NCBI GenBank assembly: GCA_009925585.1
Contig: RFYK01000007.1
Coordinates: 1-36,102 of the forward strand
Direction of reading: 5' to 3'
From: Betaproteobacteria bacterium
Lineage (GTDB): Bacteria > Pseudomonadota > Gammaproteobacteria > Burkholderiales > Burkholderiaceae_C
DNA: 36,102 nt
Made by a program: the position numbers and the translations under genes. The notes under the pieces are model-generated. The model did no database searches. It saw nothing but the letters and a program-made list of their open reading frames with translations, and was not told the origin of the DNA. Shown here piece after piece: positions 7,528 through 15,890 of this stretch. Within the stretch, counting starts at the first letter, position 1. Every line of letters begins with the position of its first letter.

Positions 7528-8273
7528 ATGACTTCGATCCACAGAAAAGGCATTTTGCTCGCCGGTGGTTCAGGCACCCGGCTGTATCCACTCACCTTGG
7601 CGGTCAGTAAACAATTGATGCCGGTCTACGACAAGCCGTTGGTGTATTACCCGTTAAGTACCTTGATGCTCAGCGGTATCCGAGAAGTATTGATCATCTC
7701 CACACCGCAAGACACGCCCCGTTTTACCGATTTGTTAGGAGACGGATCGCAATGGGGCATGCAGATTGAATATGCGGTGCAACCCAAGCCCGAAGGCTTG
7801 GCGCAAGCGTTTTTGATTGGCCGAGATTTCGTCAATCACCACCACAGCGCCTTGGTGTTGGGGGACAATATTTTTTACGGTCACGATTTGGTCAAGCAGT
7901 TACAGGCATCTGACCAGCGCAAACATTGTATTTTTATGACCAGCAGGTGTGCGATATCGCTGCTGACATCCGCCCCTCGGCGCGGGGCGAGCTTGAAATC
8001 ACCGACGTCAATCGCCGTTATCTGGAACAACAACAACTGCACGTGGAAACCATGGGTCGTGGGTATGCATGGTTGGATGCGGGCACGCACGAAGGTTTGA
8101 TGGAGGCAGCCACCTTCATCGCCACTTTGCAAAAACGCCAAGGTTTGATGGTCGCTTGCCCTGAAGAAATTGCCTATGCGCAGGGGTGGATCAGTGCCGC
8201 AGATTTAGAAAAACTGGCCCAGCCTTATAAAAACACAGGTTATGGCCAATATTTACTGCGTTTATTGGGGTAA
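7528..8273 (+). pseudogene. rfbA: Glucose-1-phosphate thymidylyltransferase, internally deleted and frameshifted
   Basis: RfbA/RmlA makes dTDP-glucose from glucose 1-phosphate and dTTP, the first step of the rhamnose pathway. The first frame reads normally from [19 protein letters not shown] through [19 protein letters not shown], then ends as [10 protein letters not shown]. The second half is in another frame from about 7927 ([14 protein letters not shown], then [27 protein letters not shown], to the end at 8273). Between them the family normally has about 44 more residues, including the V-F-A-Y-H-V-x-D-P-E-R-Y-G-V strand and the E-E-K-P and Y-A-V-T-G segments of the active site. So about 130 bases are missing near 7920-7930, a number not divisible by three. 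As written it cannot make an active enzyme. Misassembly is an alternative explanation. Confidence 0.88.
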
Positions 8274-8278
8274 TTGCC

Positions 8279-8827
8279 ATGCCATATACCGTTTTCCCCA
8301 CTTTGTTATCGCAAGTTTTATTATTAAAACCCAAAGTATTTTCTGATGAACGTGGGTTTTTCTTTGAAAGTTTTAATCAACGTGAATTCAACCAAGCCAC
8401 AGGATTAGACCTGTTATTTGTGCAGGATAACCACAGCAAATCGAGCCACGGGGTATTAAGAGGTTTGCATTTTCAGCGGGAATTTCCACAAGGCAAATTG
8501 ATTCGGGTGGTGCAAGGGCAAATATTTGATGTGGCGGTGGATATTCGGCCTGAATCCCCGCAATATGGCCAATGGACAGGCCATTTGTTGGACAGTGCCA
8601 CCCATGAACAATTATGGATACCCGCGGGATTTGCGCACGGGTTTTTGGTGCTCAGCGACAACGCCGAGGTGATTTATAAAACCACCGATTATTGGGTGGC
8701 CAGTGACGAAGATGCCATTCAGTGGAACGACCCAGACATTGCGATCGACTGGCCGTTGAAGGCGCTGAAAATGCAGCCGCTGCTGTCGGCCAAAGACGCA
8801 GCGGCCAAGCCGTTTAAGCGTTTTTGA
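8279..8827 (+). CDS. rfbC: dTDP-4-dehydrorhamnose 3,5-epimerase
   Basis: RfbC/RmlC epimerises dTDP-4-keto-6-deoxyglucose at C3 and C5. The 182-residue cupin-type protein has the expected motifs: FSDERGFFFESFN (21-33), QDNHSKSSHGVLRGLHFQ (49-66, with catalytic H64), LIRVVQGQIFDVAVDIR, and WIPAGFAHGFLVLSDNAEVIYKTTDYW (113-139, with catalytic Y133). It starts 5 bases after the rfbA remnant. Its first 250 bases use more A- and T-ending codons (runs of TTA, AAA, TTT) than the surrounding genes, which could mark exchange of this part of the locus. Its 3' end overlaps the H-NS gene tail-to-tail by 14 bases. The gene itself looks intact. Confidence 0.95.
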   Translation: MPYTVFPTLLSQVLLLKPKVFSDERGFFFESFNQREFNQATGLDLLFVQDNHSKSSHGVLRGLHFQREFPQGKLIRVVQGQIFDVAVDIRPESPQYGQWTGHLLDSATHEQLWIPAGFAHGFLVLSDNAEVIYKTTDYWVASDEDAIQWNDPDIAIDWPLKALKMQPLLSAKDAAAKPFKRF

Positions 8828-9197
8828 TTTCTGCGCTGGCCAATTGTCCGGCGGCTTGTAGCGCTTGAACCCATGCTGGGGTGCGGCCACGGCCTGTCCA
8901 AGTTTGTTCGGGGTTGGCGGGATCGCGGTATTTGGGGGCTACTTTGCGACCAGCGGTCGCGCGCTTGGCTTTGGGGGCCTTGGCCGAGGCAGACTTGGCT
9001 GTCCGCGCTTTGCCTTTTTTGCCGCCCATGGCCGCTGCGATGTGTTCGGCGGTCAAACCCGATGCGTGGGCAATTTGCACGATTTGTGACAAAGCCTTGT
9101 CATGGGTGCGCGACATCAATCGCTGTTCTTCTTTTTCCAATTTCATTCTGGCTGCGCGGATTTTTTCTAATTGGGCAACTGGACTTAAACGTGACAT
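8814..9197 (-). CDS. H-NS-family nucleoid-associated protein
   Basis: The ATG at 9197 gives 127 residues and is preceded by AGGAGATATTC, a strong Shine-Dalgarno; the open frame extends 10 codons further but without support. Residues 1-55 are a charged helical oligomerisation region (QLEKIRAARMKLEKEEQRL). Residues 59-88 are a Lys/Ala linker, and residues 88-110 are the H-NS DNA-binding core, PKYRDPANPEQTWTGRGRTP, followed by AWV. Q-T-W-T-G-R-G-R-x-P-x-W is the family signature, which inserts into the minor groove of AT-rich DNA. Such proteins silence horizontally acquired and AT-rich genes. The gene overlaps rfbC by 14 bases tail-to-tail. Its upstream region is very AT-rich, consistent with autoregulation. 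Burkholderiales carry several copies, so I give no symbol. Confidence 0.9.
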   Translation of the reverse strand: MSRLSPVAQLEKIRAARMKLEKEEQRLMSRTHDKALSQIVQIAHASGLTAEHIAAAMGGKKGKARTAKSASAKAPKAKRATAGRKVAPKYRDPANPEQTWTGRGRTPAWVQALQAAGQLASAEIKNA

Positions 9198-9227
9198 GAA
9201 TATCTCCTGATAAAAAATATATAACAA

Positions 9228-9310
9228 GCCGTATTATCAACCATTATTAATTTTTTTTAAATTCTTATTTCATGGTTGATTTAATTTAATAAAAATAATA
9301 TTAATATCGC
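9228..9310. promoter_or_regulatory. AT-rich control region of the H-NS gene with inverted repeat
   Basis: The stretch is almost entirely A and T. It contains a perfect 9-bp inverted repeat, ATCAACCAT (9236-9244) and ATGGTTGAT (9272-9280), separated by a 27-base AT-rich spacer with an eight-T run. It lies upstream of the H-NS gene on the minus strand. AT-rich curved DNA is what H-NS proteins bind, so autoregulation here is a reasonable inference. The inverted repeat could be an operator or a hairpin. Confidence 0.45.
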
Positions 9311-9328
9311 TCAGTTTGGTATTCATCG

Positions 9329-9358
9329 TTGACGGCATCCTCAGGGGTTTCGTTTAAT
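9329..9358 (+). promoter_or_regulatory. Probable sigma-70 promoter of argB
   Basis: TTGACG (9329-9334, five of six consensus bases) and TTTAAT (9353-9358, five of six) are separated by 18 bases. This would give a transcript start near 9365 and a leader of about 38 bases before the argB ATG at 9403. This is a sequence match only. Confidence 0.45.
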
Positions 9359-9399
9359 CCATGGGCTTGGTGCACAATGGCAGTCATCACTCACGCTGA

Positions 9400-10302
<903 letters not shown>

Positions 10303-10322
10303 CCACCGAGGAGGACCGTCCC

Positions 10323-10940
10323 ATGGCTGATGAGCAACCCGCCACCAATGCCGCCGACGTCACCGCACGCAAGCGGCCCAAACCGGGCGAGCGTCGCATA
10401 CAAATTTTGCAGGCGCTGGCAGCCATGCTCGAGCAACCCGGTTCCGAGCGGGTCACCACGGCCGCCTTGGCCGCCAAATTGGAGGTCAGCGAGGCCGCGC
10501 TGTACCGGCATTTCGCCAGCAAGGCGCAAATGTTTGAAGGCTTGATCGAATTCATCGAAACCAGCGTGTTCAGTTTGCTCAATCAAATTGCGCAAGGACC
10601 GCACGAGGCGTCCGACAAATTGCGCCGCATGCTCACGGTGTTGTTGCAGTTTGCCGAGCGCAACCCGGGCATGGCCAGGGTCATGGTGGGCGATGCACTG
10701 GTATTTGAAAACGACCGGTTGCACCAGCGCATGAATTTGTTTTTTGACAAAGTGGAAGCCAGTTTGCGGCAGGTGTTGCGCGACGCCGCCAGCTCTTCAG
10801 CCACGCCGACGGTGGACGCGCAAGCACAGGCATCGGTGGCCATGGCATTTGCCGTGGGGCGGCTGCATCGGTTCTCTCGTTCGGGCTACAAACGCTCGCC
10901 GTTGGAACATTTGGACGCCAGTCTGAATTTCCTGATTTAA
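10323..10940 (+). CDS. slmA: SlmA-like nucleoid occlusion factor (TetR family)
   Basis: This 205-residue TetR-fold protein binds specific DNA sites spread over the chromosome, except near the terminus, and blocks FtsZ ring assembly over the nucleoid. The HTH is at about residues 20-65: RRIQILQALAAMLEQPG, then TTAALAAKLEVSEAALYRHF and ASKAQMFEGLIEFIE. Continuation of the HTH into ASKAQMFEGLIEFIE is characteristic of SlmA rather than of other TetR members. A 20-residue hydrophilic extension precedes the HTH. GAGGAGGA about 6 bases upstream of the ATG is a strong Shine-Dalgarno. It follows argB by 20 bases, a pairing I recall from other Burkholderiales. The protein ends DASLNFLI with no extra domain. 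Confidence 0.9.
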   Translation: MADEQPATNAADVTARKRPKPGERRIQILQALAAMLEQPGSERVTTAALAAKLEVSEAALYRHFASKAQMFEGLIEFIETSVFSLLNQIAQGPHEASDKLRRMLTVLLQFAERNPGMARVMVGDALVFENDRLHQRMNLFFDKVEASLRQVLRDAASSSATPTVDAQAQASVAMAFAVGRLHRFSRSGYKRSPLEHLDASLNFLI

Positions 10941-10968
10941 AAAAACATATCGTTGATGTTCAAAGTTT

Positions 10969-10989
10969 CATGCCGGTAGAACAGGCATG
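10969..10989. promoter_or_regulatory. Inverted repeat upstream of the SDR-FAH pair (possible operator)
   Basis: CATGCC (10969-10974) and GGCATG (10984-10989) are perfect 6-bp arms around a 9-base spacer. They lie 50 bases before the SDR start. A weak promoter-like pair, TTGATG (10953-10958) and TAGAAC (10977-10982), would place the spacer inside the -10 region. A regulator binding here would block transcription. No regulator gene for it is adjacent. Confidence 0.35.
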
Positions 10990-11038
10990 TGTTGATAATG
11001 CAACTTGTTTATTCATCGACTGACAAGGACAGCAATTC

Positions 11039-11797
11039 ATGAACCAATTAGATATGCAAGGCCGCCATGCCGTGGTCACCGGTGGCGCCAGTGGACTGGG
11101 CTTGGCGATTGTTCAGCGTTTGCTGCATTCGGGCGCACGCATCACCATCTGGGACCATGACCAAGCCGGCATGGACAAGGCCATCAACGCTTTGCGCCAA
11201 CAATGGAGTGACCGCGCGATCGAGGGCATGGCAGTCAATCTGACAAAGCATGACCAGGTGGCGCACGCGGTCAAGCAAACCGTTGCCCTCGCCGATGTGG
11301 ACGCCTTGGTCAACAGCGCCGGCATCAGTGGACCGAACATGAAAAGCTGGGACTATCCGCTCGACGACTGGCACAAGGTGTTTGATGTGAATGTCAACGG
11401 CTTGTATTACTGCTGCAGAGAAATGGTGCCGCACATGAAAGCGCGCAACAAAGGCCGCATTGTCAATATCGCGTCGGTCGCAGGCAAGGACGGCAACCCC
11501 AACGCCAGTGCTTACAGCGCGAGCAAAGCCGCGGTGATTGCCTTGACCAAATCGATCGGCAAGGAGCTTGCTGACACCGCCATTTGCGTCAACTGTGTCA
11601 CGCCCGCGGCAGTCAAAACGCCGATCTTTGATCAACTCACCCCGGAGCATATACAGTTCATGCTGAGCAAAATCCCCATGGGACGTTTTGGCACACCCGA
11701 TGAAATCGCCGCCATGGTGGCGTGGTTGTGCACCGATGATTGTTCTTTTTCCACTGGGGCAGTGTTCGATTTGTCCGGTGGCCGATCCACTTATTGA
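11039..11797 (+). CDS. SDR-family dehydrogenase, probable 2-keto-3-deoxy-L-sugar-acid 4-dehydrogenase
   Basis: This 252-residue classical short-chain dehydrogenase has TGGASGLGLA (14-23) for NAD(P) binding, NSAG at about 92, IVNIASVAG with the catalytic Ser, and AYSASKAAV with the catalytic Tyr and Lys. CVTPAAVKTPIF follows the usual P-G/P-A-x-V-x-T pattern. Its partner 15 bases downstream is a FAH-family hydrolase. This SDR-FAH pair is the end of the non-phosphorylative L-fucose/L-rhamnose route: 2-keto-3-deoxy-L-fuconate or -rhamnonate is oxidised at C4, and the 2,4-diketo product is then split. The assignment is from pairing and from sequence resemblance to such proteins. A generic 3-oxoacyl-ACP reductase is less likely but not excluded. 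No dehydratase, lactonase or transporter for the pathway lies in the window. Confidence 0.8.
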   Translation: MNQLDMQGRHAVVTGGASGLGLAIVQRLLHSGARITIWDHDQAGMDKAINALRQQWSDRAIEGMAVNLTKHDQVAHAVKQTVALADVDALVNSAGISGPNMKSWDYPLDDWHKVFDVNVNGLYYCCREMVPHMKARNKGRIVNIASVAGKDGNPNASAYSASKAAVIALTKSIGKELADTAICVNCVTPAAVKTPIFDQLTPEHIQFMLSKIPMGRFGTPDEIAAMVAWLCTDDCSFSTGAVFDLSGGRSTY

Positions 11798-11812
11798 TTT
11801 TCAGGAGCACAC

Positions 11813-12679
11813 ATGAAACTTGTTCGTTACGGCGCAGTTGGCCGAGAGAAACCCGGCTTGATCGATGCCCATGGCAAATTGCGCGATTTGTCCGGCGTGA
11901 TTGAAGACATCACGCCAGCGCATTTGAGTGACAAAGAGCTCTCCAAATTGGCGCGTCTCCAAACCGACAAACTGCCGCTGGTACGTGGCAAACCCCGCAT
12001 GGGTTGCCCCATCAGCCACGTCGGTAAATTCATCGCCATTGGCTTGAACTACGCCGACCATGCCGCTGAATCCAACCTGCCGGTGCCCAAGGAGCCGGTC
12101 GTGTTCATGAAAGCCAACAGCTGTGTGCAAGGCCCGAACGACGACATCATGTTGCCCAAAGGCTCGGTCAAATCTGATTGGGAAGTTGAACTCGGCGTGG
12201 TGATTGGCACCCGTGCCAGCTATGTGTCGCAGGCACGCGCATTGGACTATGTCGCGGGTTATTGCACCATCAACGATGTGTCGGAGCGCGAATACCAACT
12301 CGAGCGCGGCATGACATGGGACAAGGGCAAGGGTTGCGACACGTTTGGTCCGATCGGCCCTTGGCTGGTCACGCGCGATGAAGTGCCCAAGCCCCAGCGT
12401 TTGGACATGTGGCTGGATGTCAATGGGGTTCGCATGCAAACCGGCAACACCAAAACCATGGTGTTCACCGTGGCCAAGCTGGTGAGCTATGTCAGCGAAT
12501 TCATGACCTTGATGCCCGGCGATGTGATCACCACCGGCACGCCTCCTGGCGTCGGCATGGGCATGAAGAAAAAAGGCAAACCCGCGCCTGTGTTCTTGAA
12601 AGCCGGTGACACCATGTCATTGGGCATTGAAGGATTGGGCGAGCAACACCAAAAAGTCATTCCTTACAAAAAGCATTGA
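11813..12679 (+). CDS. Fumarylacetoacetate hydrolase-family protein, probable 2,4-diketo-3-deoxy-L-sugar-acid hydrolase
   Basis: This 288-residue protein has a short N-terminal domain (1-70) and a FAH catalytic domain (about 70-285). Metal ligands are expected in FIAIGLNYADHAAE, in KSDWEVELGVVIG (the E-x-E pair) and in VAGYCTINDVSEREYQ (the Asp). LERGMTWDKGKGCDTFGPIG and GDVITTGTPPGVGMGMK are conserved family segments. The family splits C-C bonds of beta-diketo acids. The region from YCTINDVSEREY to TPPGVGMG is close to the 2,4-diketo-3-deoxy-L-fuconate/rhamnonate hydrolases, which would give pyruvate and L-lactate. Automatic annotation often calls such proteins ureidoglycolate lyase. It starts 15 bases after the SDR gene with AGGAG ahead, and a strong terminator follows. 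Confidence 0.82.
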   Translation: MKLVRYGAVGREKPGLIDAHGKLRDLSGVIEDITPAHLSDKELSKLARLQTDKLPLVRGKPRMGCPISHVGKFIAIGLNYADHAAESNLPVPKEPVVFMKANSCVQGPNDDIMLPKGSVKSDWEVELGVVIGTRASYVSQARALDYVAGYCTINDVSEREYQLERGMTWDKGKGCDTFGPIGPWLVTRDEVPKPQRLDMWLDVNGVRMQTGNTKTMVFTVAKLVSYVSEFMTLMPGDVITTGTPPGVGMGMKKKGKPAPVFLKAGDTMSLGIEGLGEQHQKVIPYKKH

Positions 12680-12696
12680 AATGACATGACCTCCCA

Positions 12697-12724
12697 AAAA
12701 AAGCGGCTTTCGGGCCGCTTTTTT
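12697..12724. terminator. Bidirectional intrinsic terminator
   Basis: A-run plus GCGGC (12697-12707), loop TTTCGG, then GCCGC plus a T-run (12714-12724). The stem is GC-rich, and the A and T runs extend it symmetrically, so it can end transcripts from both the FAH gene on the plus strand and ttcA on the minus strand. Confidence 0.9.
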
Positions 12725-12739
12725 CATGGACTGTCGTTG

Positions 12740-13618
12740 TCACAGGGTGACGGTTTGGATACCCGCCAATGACGGCATGTTGAACGACTCCGGGTCAAAC
12801 GCCATGTCACCCTCTTCGGGCGCTTCGCCAGTTGCTTTCATGCCTTTGAAATCGAACAGCTTGGGGTCCAGCAAATGCGAAGGCACAGTCTGTTGCAAAG
12901 CATGGAACATGTTGTCCAAGCGGCCGGGGTATTTCTTCTCCCATTCGCGCAGCATGTCGCCGACTTGTTGGCGCTGCAAACCGTCTTGGCTGCCGCACAA
13001 GGTGCACGGAATGATGGGAAATTCGCGGTGTTCGGCCCAGCGCACCAAGTCTCGCTCAGCGACAAATGCCAAAGGGCGAATCACGATGTGTCGGCCCGTG
13101 TCGCTCAGCAACTTGGGCGGCATGCTTTTGAGGCGGCCACCAAAAAACATGTTCAAAAACAGCGTTTGCAAAATGTCATCCCGGTGGTGACCGAGCGCAA
13201 TTTTGGTGGCACCGAGTTCATCGGCGACGCGGTACAAAATGCCACGCCGTAAACGACTGCACAGGCTGCACATGGTTTTGCCAGGTGCAATTTTTTTCTT
13301 GACGATGCTGTAGGTGTCTTGGGTTTCGATGTGAAACGGCACGCCAAGTTGCGTCAAGTAGTCTGGCAAGACGTGCGCGGGAAAACCGGGTTGTTTTTGG
13401 TCGAGGTTGACCGCGATGATGTCAAAGTCGATCGGCGCGCGCATTCTCATTTTCAACAAAATATCGAGCATGCTGTAGCTGTCTTTGCCACCAGACACAC
13501 ACACCATGACCTTGTCGCCTTCTTCGATCATGTTGAATTGCACGATCGCTTCGCCCACCTGACGGCACAAGCGTTTTTCCAGCTTTTGGGTTTCTCGTTC
13601 GATGGTTGGGTTCACCAT
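12740..13618 (-). CDS. ttcA: tRNA 2-thiocytidine synthetase
   Basis: TtcA adds sulfur to C32 of certain tRNAs, using ATP and an iron-sulfur cluster. The 292-residue protein has the PP-loop ATPase motif [11 protein letters not shown] (S42-G43-G44-K45-D46-S47), then [11 protein letters not shown] (C117, C120) and IPCTLCGSQ (C205, C208). These cysteines are typical of TtcA; three of them hold the cluster. [21 protein letters not shown] is another conserved block. The gene overlaps the end of folB by 7 bases, so it is co-translated with the pterin genes upstream. It ends just before the shared bidirectional terminator. The C-terminal tail ([18 protein letters not shown]) is acidic and probably flexible. 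Confidence 0.95.
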   Translation of the reverse strand: MVNPTIERETQKLEKRLCRQVGEAIVQFNMIEEGDKVMVCVSGGKDSYSMLDILLKMRMRAPIDFDIIAVNLDQKQPGFPAHVLPDYLTQLGVPFHIETQDTYSIVKKKIAPGKTMCSLCSRLRRGILYRVADELGATKIALGHHRDDILQTLFLNMFFGGRLKSMPPKLLSDTGRHIVIRPLAFVAERDLVRWAEHREFPIIPCTLCGSQDGLQRQQVGDMLREWEKKYPGRLDNMFHALQQTVPSHLLDPKLFDFKGMKATGEAPEEGDMAFDPESFNMPSLAGIQTVTL

Positions 13619-13986
13619 TGACCTGCCTCCATGTGGATGGCGACTTCGCAGTCGTCAAAAATTTCCAATTTCGCGATTTTCACTCGCACACCAATCACGC
13701 CAGGCAATTGCATCAAACGGTGTGACACCTTGCCAATCAAGGTCTCGAGCAAGTTCACATGTTTGGCATTGCATTCGGTGATGATGATTTGACGGAACTT
13801 TCGGTAGTCCAGTACGTTGCTGATGTCATCGTCGCTGGGCAACAAATCTTGCGGGCCGAGGTTCAACTCGGCGTCCACTTGTATCGGTTGTGGCGCGCCA
13901 ATCTCGTGCGGCAAGATGCCCAAGTTCGCTTTGAAGCGAAGGCCTGTCAGCGACAAGGTGCGGAGTCCGTGTTGGGGAGTGGTCAT
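13612..13986 (-). CDS. folB: Dihydroneopterin aldolase (FolB/FolX family)
   Basis: This 124-residue protein belongs to the dihydroneopterin aldolase/epimerase fold, which forms octamers. FolB converts 7,8-dihydroneopterin to 6-hydroxymethyl-7,8-dihydropterin in folate synthesis. The sequence has the family layout: [20 protein letters not shown], in which the Glu before I-G is the pterin contact, then [32 protein letters not shown] with the conserved Glu, and [22 protein letters not shown]. The early motif matches L-x-G-[IL]-x-G-x-x-P-H-E reasonably well, though the typical Tyr/His-G pair is replaced by NLG. FolX-type epimerase activity cannot be ruled out. It sits one base after the pteridine-reductase-like gene and overlaps ttcA by 7 bases. 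Confidence 0.86.
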   Translation of the reverse strand: MTTPQHGLRTLSLTGLRFKANLGILPHEIGAPQPIQVDAELNLGPQDLLPSDDDISNVLDYRKFRQIIITECNAKHVNLLETLIGKVSHRLMQLPGVIGVRVKIAKLEIFDDCEVAIHMEAGQW

Positions 13987-13987
13987 G

Positions 13988-14764
13988 TCACATCAGCGAA
14001 AAATCGCGCTCGAAGGGCATCAGGTGTTGGCCACCGTCGACCAAAATCGTGGTGCCGGTGATGGAGGGGTTGAGCAACACAAACAGCACGGTGGCCACCA
14101 CATCATCCACACTGGACGAACGGCCCAATGGTGACAGTTTGTGCAAGTCTTGAAATTTGTCGTCGCTCAGCATGTGGCTGGTCAATGTCAGTCCGGGTGC
14201 CACGCCAACCACCCGCAACTGCGGCGCCAGCGCTTTGGCCAATAAGGTGTTGGCGGTTTCCAGAGAGGCTTTGCTCAAGGTGTAGCTGAAAAAGTCTGGG
14301 TTCAGGTTCCACAGTTTCTGGTCCAACAGGTTGACCACCACGCCATTACCTTCGCGCGCGCATGCATGCGCATGGAGTTGCCTGGCCAAATGGATGGCCG
14401 CCGCCGTGTTGGTCAGCATGTGCTTTTGCAGCAAGGCGTTGCTGAAACTGCTGGCGCTGTCGTGTTCAAACAAAGCCGCGCTGTTGACCACTGCATCCAG
14501 GTGACCCATGTGGTCAACCACGCTGTGCACCAAAGCGCAGGCTTGTGTTTCATCCGACAAGTCGGCGGCAAAGCATTGCGCACCGGGGCACAAAGCGGCG
14601 CATTCATCGGCGGTTTGCGTGGCTTCGGCGACCGACGCACGGTAATGCACCGCGACTCGCCAACCTGCTTTGGCCAGACCCAATGCAATCGCGCGACCCA
14701 GGCGTTTGCCAGCGCCCGTGACCAGCACGGTAGGAGCAGCGTTTGCGTGGGCGCCAGAGGACAT
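13988..14764 (-). CDS. Pteridine-reductase-like SDR (FolM type)
   Basis: The ATG at 14764 gives 258 residues (MSSGAHANAAPTVLV); a TTG three codons further up is possible. The nucleotide-binding motif is TGAGKRLGRAIA. An Arg in T-G-x-x-x-R-x-G marks NADPH-dependent pteridine reductases and FolM dihydromonapterin reductases, rather than general SDRs. NSAALFEHD follows, then LLDQKLWNLNPDFFSYTLSKASLE, which provides the catalytic Tyr and Lys, and GVAPGLTL. Placement one base before folB fits a role in reducing dihydrofolate or dihydromonapterin, so a folate or pterin function is well supported by motif and context together. The start is only 17 bases from the divergent methyltransferase start, so the promoters must overlap coding sequence. 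Confidence 0.82.
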   Translation of the reverse strand: MSSGAHANAAPTVLVTGAGKRLGRAIALGLAKAGWRVAVHYRASVAEATQTADECAALCPGAQCFAADLSDETQACALVHSVVDHMGHLDAVVNSAALFEHDSASSFSNALLQKHMLTNTAAAIHLARQLHAHACAREGNGVVVNLLDQKLWNLNPDFFSYTLSKASLETANTLLAKALAPQLRVVGVAPGLTLTSHMLSDDKFQDLHKLSPLGRSSSVDDVVATVLFVLLNPSITGTTILVDGGQHLMPFERDFSLM

Positions 14765-14781
14765 GAAGGACAATCTGAGAA

Positions 14782-15882
14782 ATGGATGAACAGACGACGA
14801 GTTTAGCGACTGAGTTGCACCGCTTGTTACAGGTGCGTTTGCAAGCGGACAACGGTTGGTTGCCCTTCGATCGTTTCATGGCCTTGGCCTTGTATGCACC
14901 CGGTGCAGGTTATTACAGCGTTCGCACCCGACCGATTGGCCGCATGCCATCAGGCGGCAGCGACTTTGTCACCGCGCCCTTGGTGTCGCCTTATTTCGGT
15001 CAGGCCTTGGCCCGCAGCGTGGCGCAGGCTTTGCAACATACCGACACACATGACGTGTTGGAGTTTGGCGCGGGTGATGGCGCTTTGGCTCGGCAGTTGT
15101 TGCAAAGCTTGGGCGACCGAGTTGAGCGTTACTCGATTGTCGAAGTGTCTGCCCATCTGCGTGAACAACAAGCGTTGCAGTTGAAAGACTTTGCCCACAA
15201 AGTGCAATGGCTGCATGCCTTGCCCGATCACATTCACGCGGTGGTAGTGGGCAACGAAGTGCTCGATGCCATGCCTGTGAAATTGCTGCACCGACTCAGC
15301 GGTGTTTGGCATGAGCGAGGTGTGACATGGGACCCTGTGGCCCAGTCATACGTCTGGGAAGACCGACCCACCGATTTGCGACCGCCGTGCGACATCGAAG
15401 GTGATCACGATTACCTGTGTGAAAGCCATTTGCAGGCACTGGCATTCATGCACAGCTTGGCCGAGCGACTGCAGCAAGGCGCGGCATTTTTCATCGATTA
15501 CGGTTTTCCCTCACATGAGTATTACCACCCGCAGCGGCACATGGGCACGTTGATGTGCCATCGTGATCACCAAAGTGACCCCGATCCTTTGCGTGACATC
15601 GGCCGCAAGGACATCACCGCGCATGTGGATTTCACCGCCATGGCTTTGGCAGCGCAAGAGGCGGGTTTGTGTTGCTTGGGCTACACCAGTCAGGCGCAAT
15701 TCCTGATCAACAGTGGCATGTTGGCGTTGTTGGAGAATGCTTCCATGGCAGAGCGTCAACAGGCGCAGATGTTGATCCAAGACCACGAGATGGGCGAATT
15801 GTTCAAAGTCCTCGCGCTCGGTGCCGGTCCGGCTTGGGAGCCCATGGGTTTTGTGCAAGGCGACAGGTCGCACCGTTTGTAA
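14782..15882 (+). CDS. MidA/NDUFAF7-family SAM-dependent methyltransferase
   Basis: This 366-residue protein matches the DUF185/MidA family. Its eukaryotic member NDUFAF7 methylates an arginine of a complex I subunit; the bacterial target is uncertain. Residues 28-48 (LPFDRFMALALYAPGAGYYS) and 60-78 (SDFVTAPLVSPYFGQALA) are hallmark segments. VLEFGAGDGALA (92-103) is the SAM-binding glycine loop, with acidic E94. VVGNEVLDAMPVKLL, FIDYGFPSHEYYH and DITAHVDFTAMA are further family blocks. AAGGA (14766-14770) lies 11 bases before the ATG. The gene starts 17 bases from the divergent folM-like ATG. A complex-I-related NDUFA9-like gene also occurs further on, but they are 10 kb apart and not linked in an operon. 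Confidence 0.9.
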   Translation: MDEQTTSLATELHRLLQVRLQADNGWLPFDRFMALALYAPGAGYYSVRTRPIGRMPSGGSDFVTAPLVSPYFGQALARSVAQALQHTDTHDVLEFGAGDGALARQLLQSLGDRVERYSIVEVSAHLREQQALQLKDFAHKVQWLHALPDHIHAVVVGNEVLDAMPVKLLHRLSGVWHERGVTWDPVAQSYVWEDRPTDLRPPCDIEGDHDYLCESHLQALAFMHSLAERLQQGAAFFIDYGFPSHEYYHPQRHMGTLMCHRDHQSDPDPLRDIGRKDITAHVDFTAMALAAQEAGLCCLGYTSQAQFLINSGMLALLENASMAERQQAQMLIQDHEMGELFKVLALGAGPAWEPMGFVQGDRSHRL

Positions 15883-15890
15883 GGCCTCAC

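Noticed and set aside
7926-8273. Separate gene for the second half of rfbA, starting at TTG
   Set aside because: The peptide begins in the middle of the RfbA fold, has no ribosome site, and continues the first half. It is part of the broken gene.
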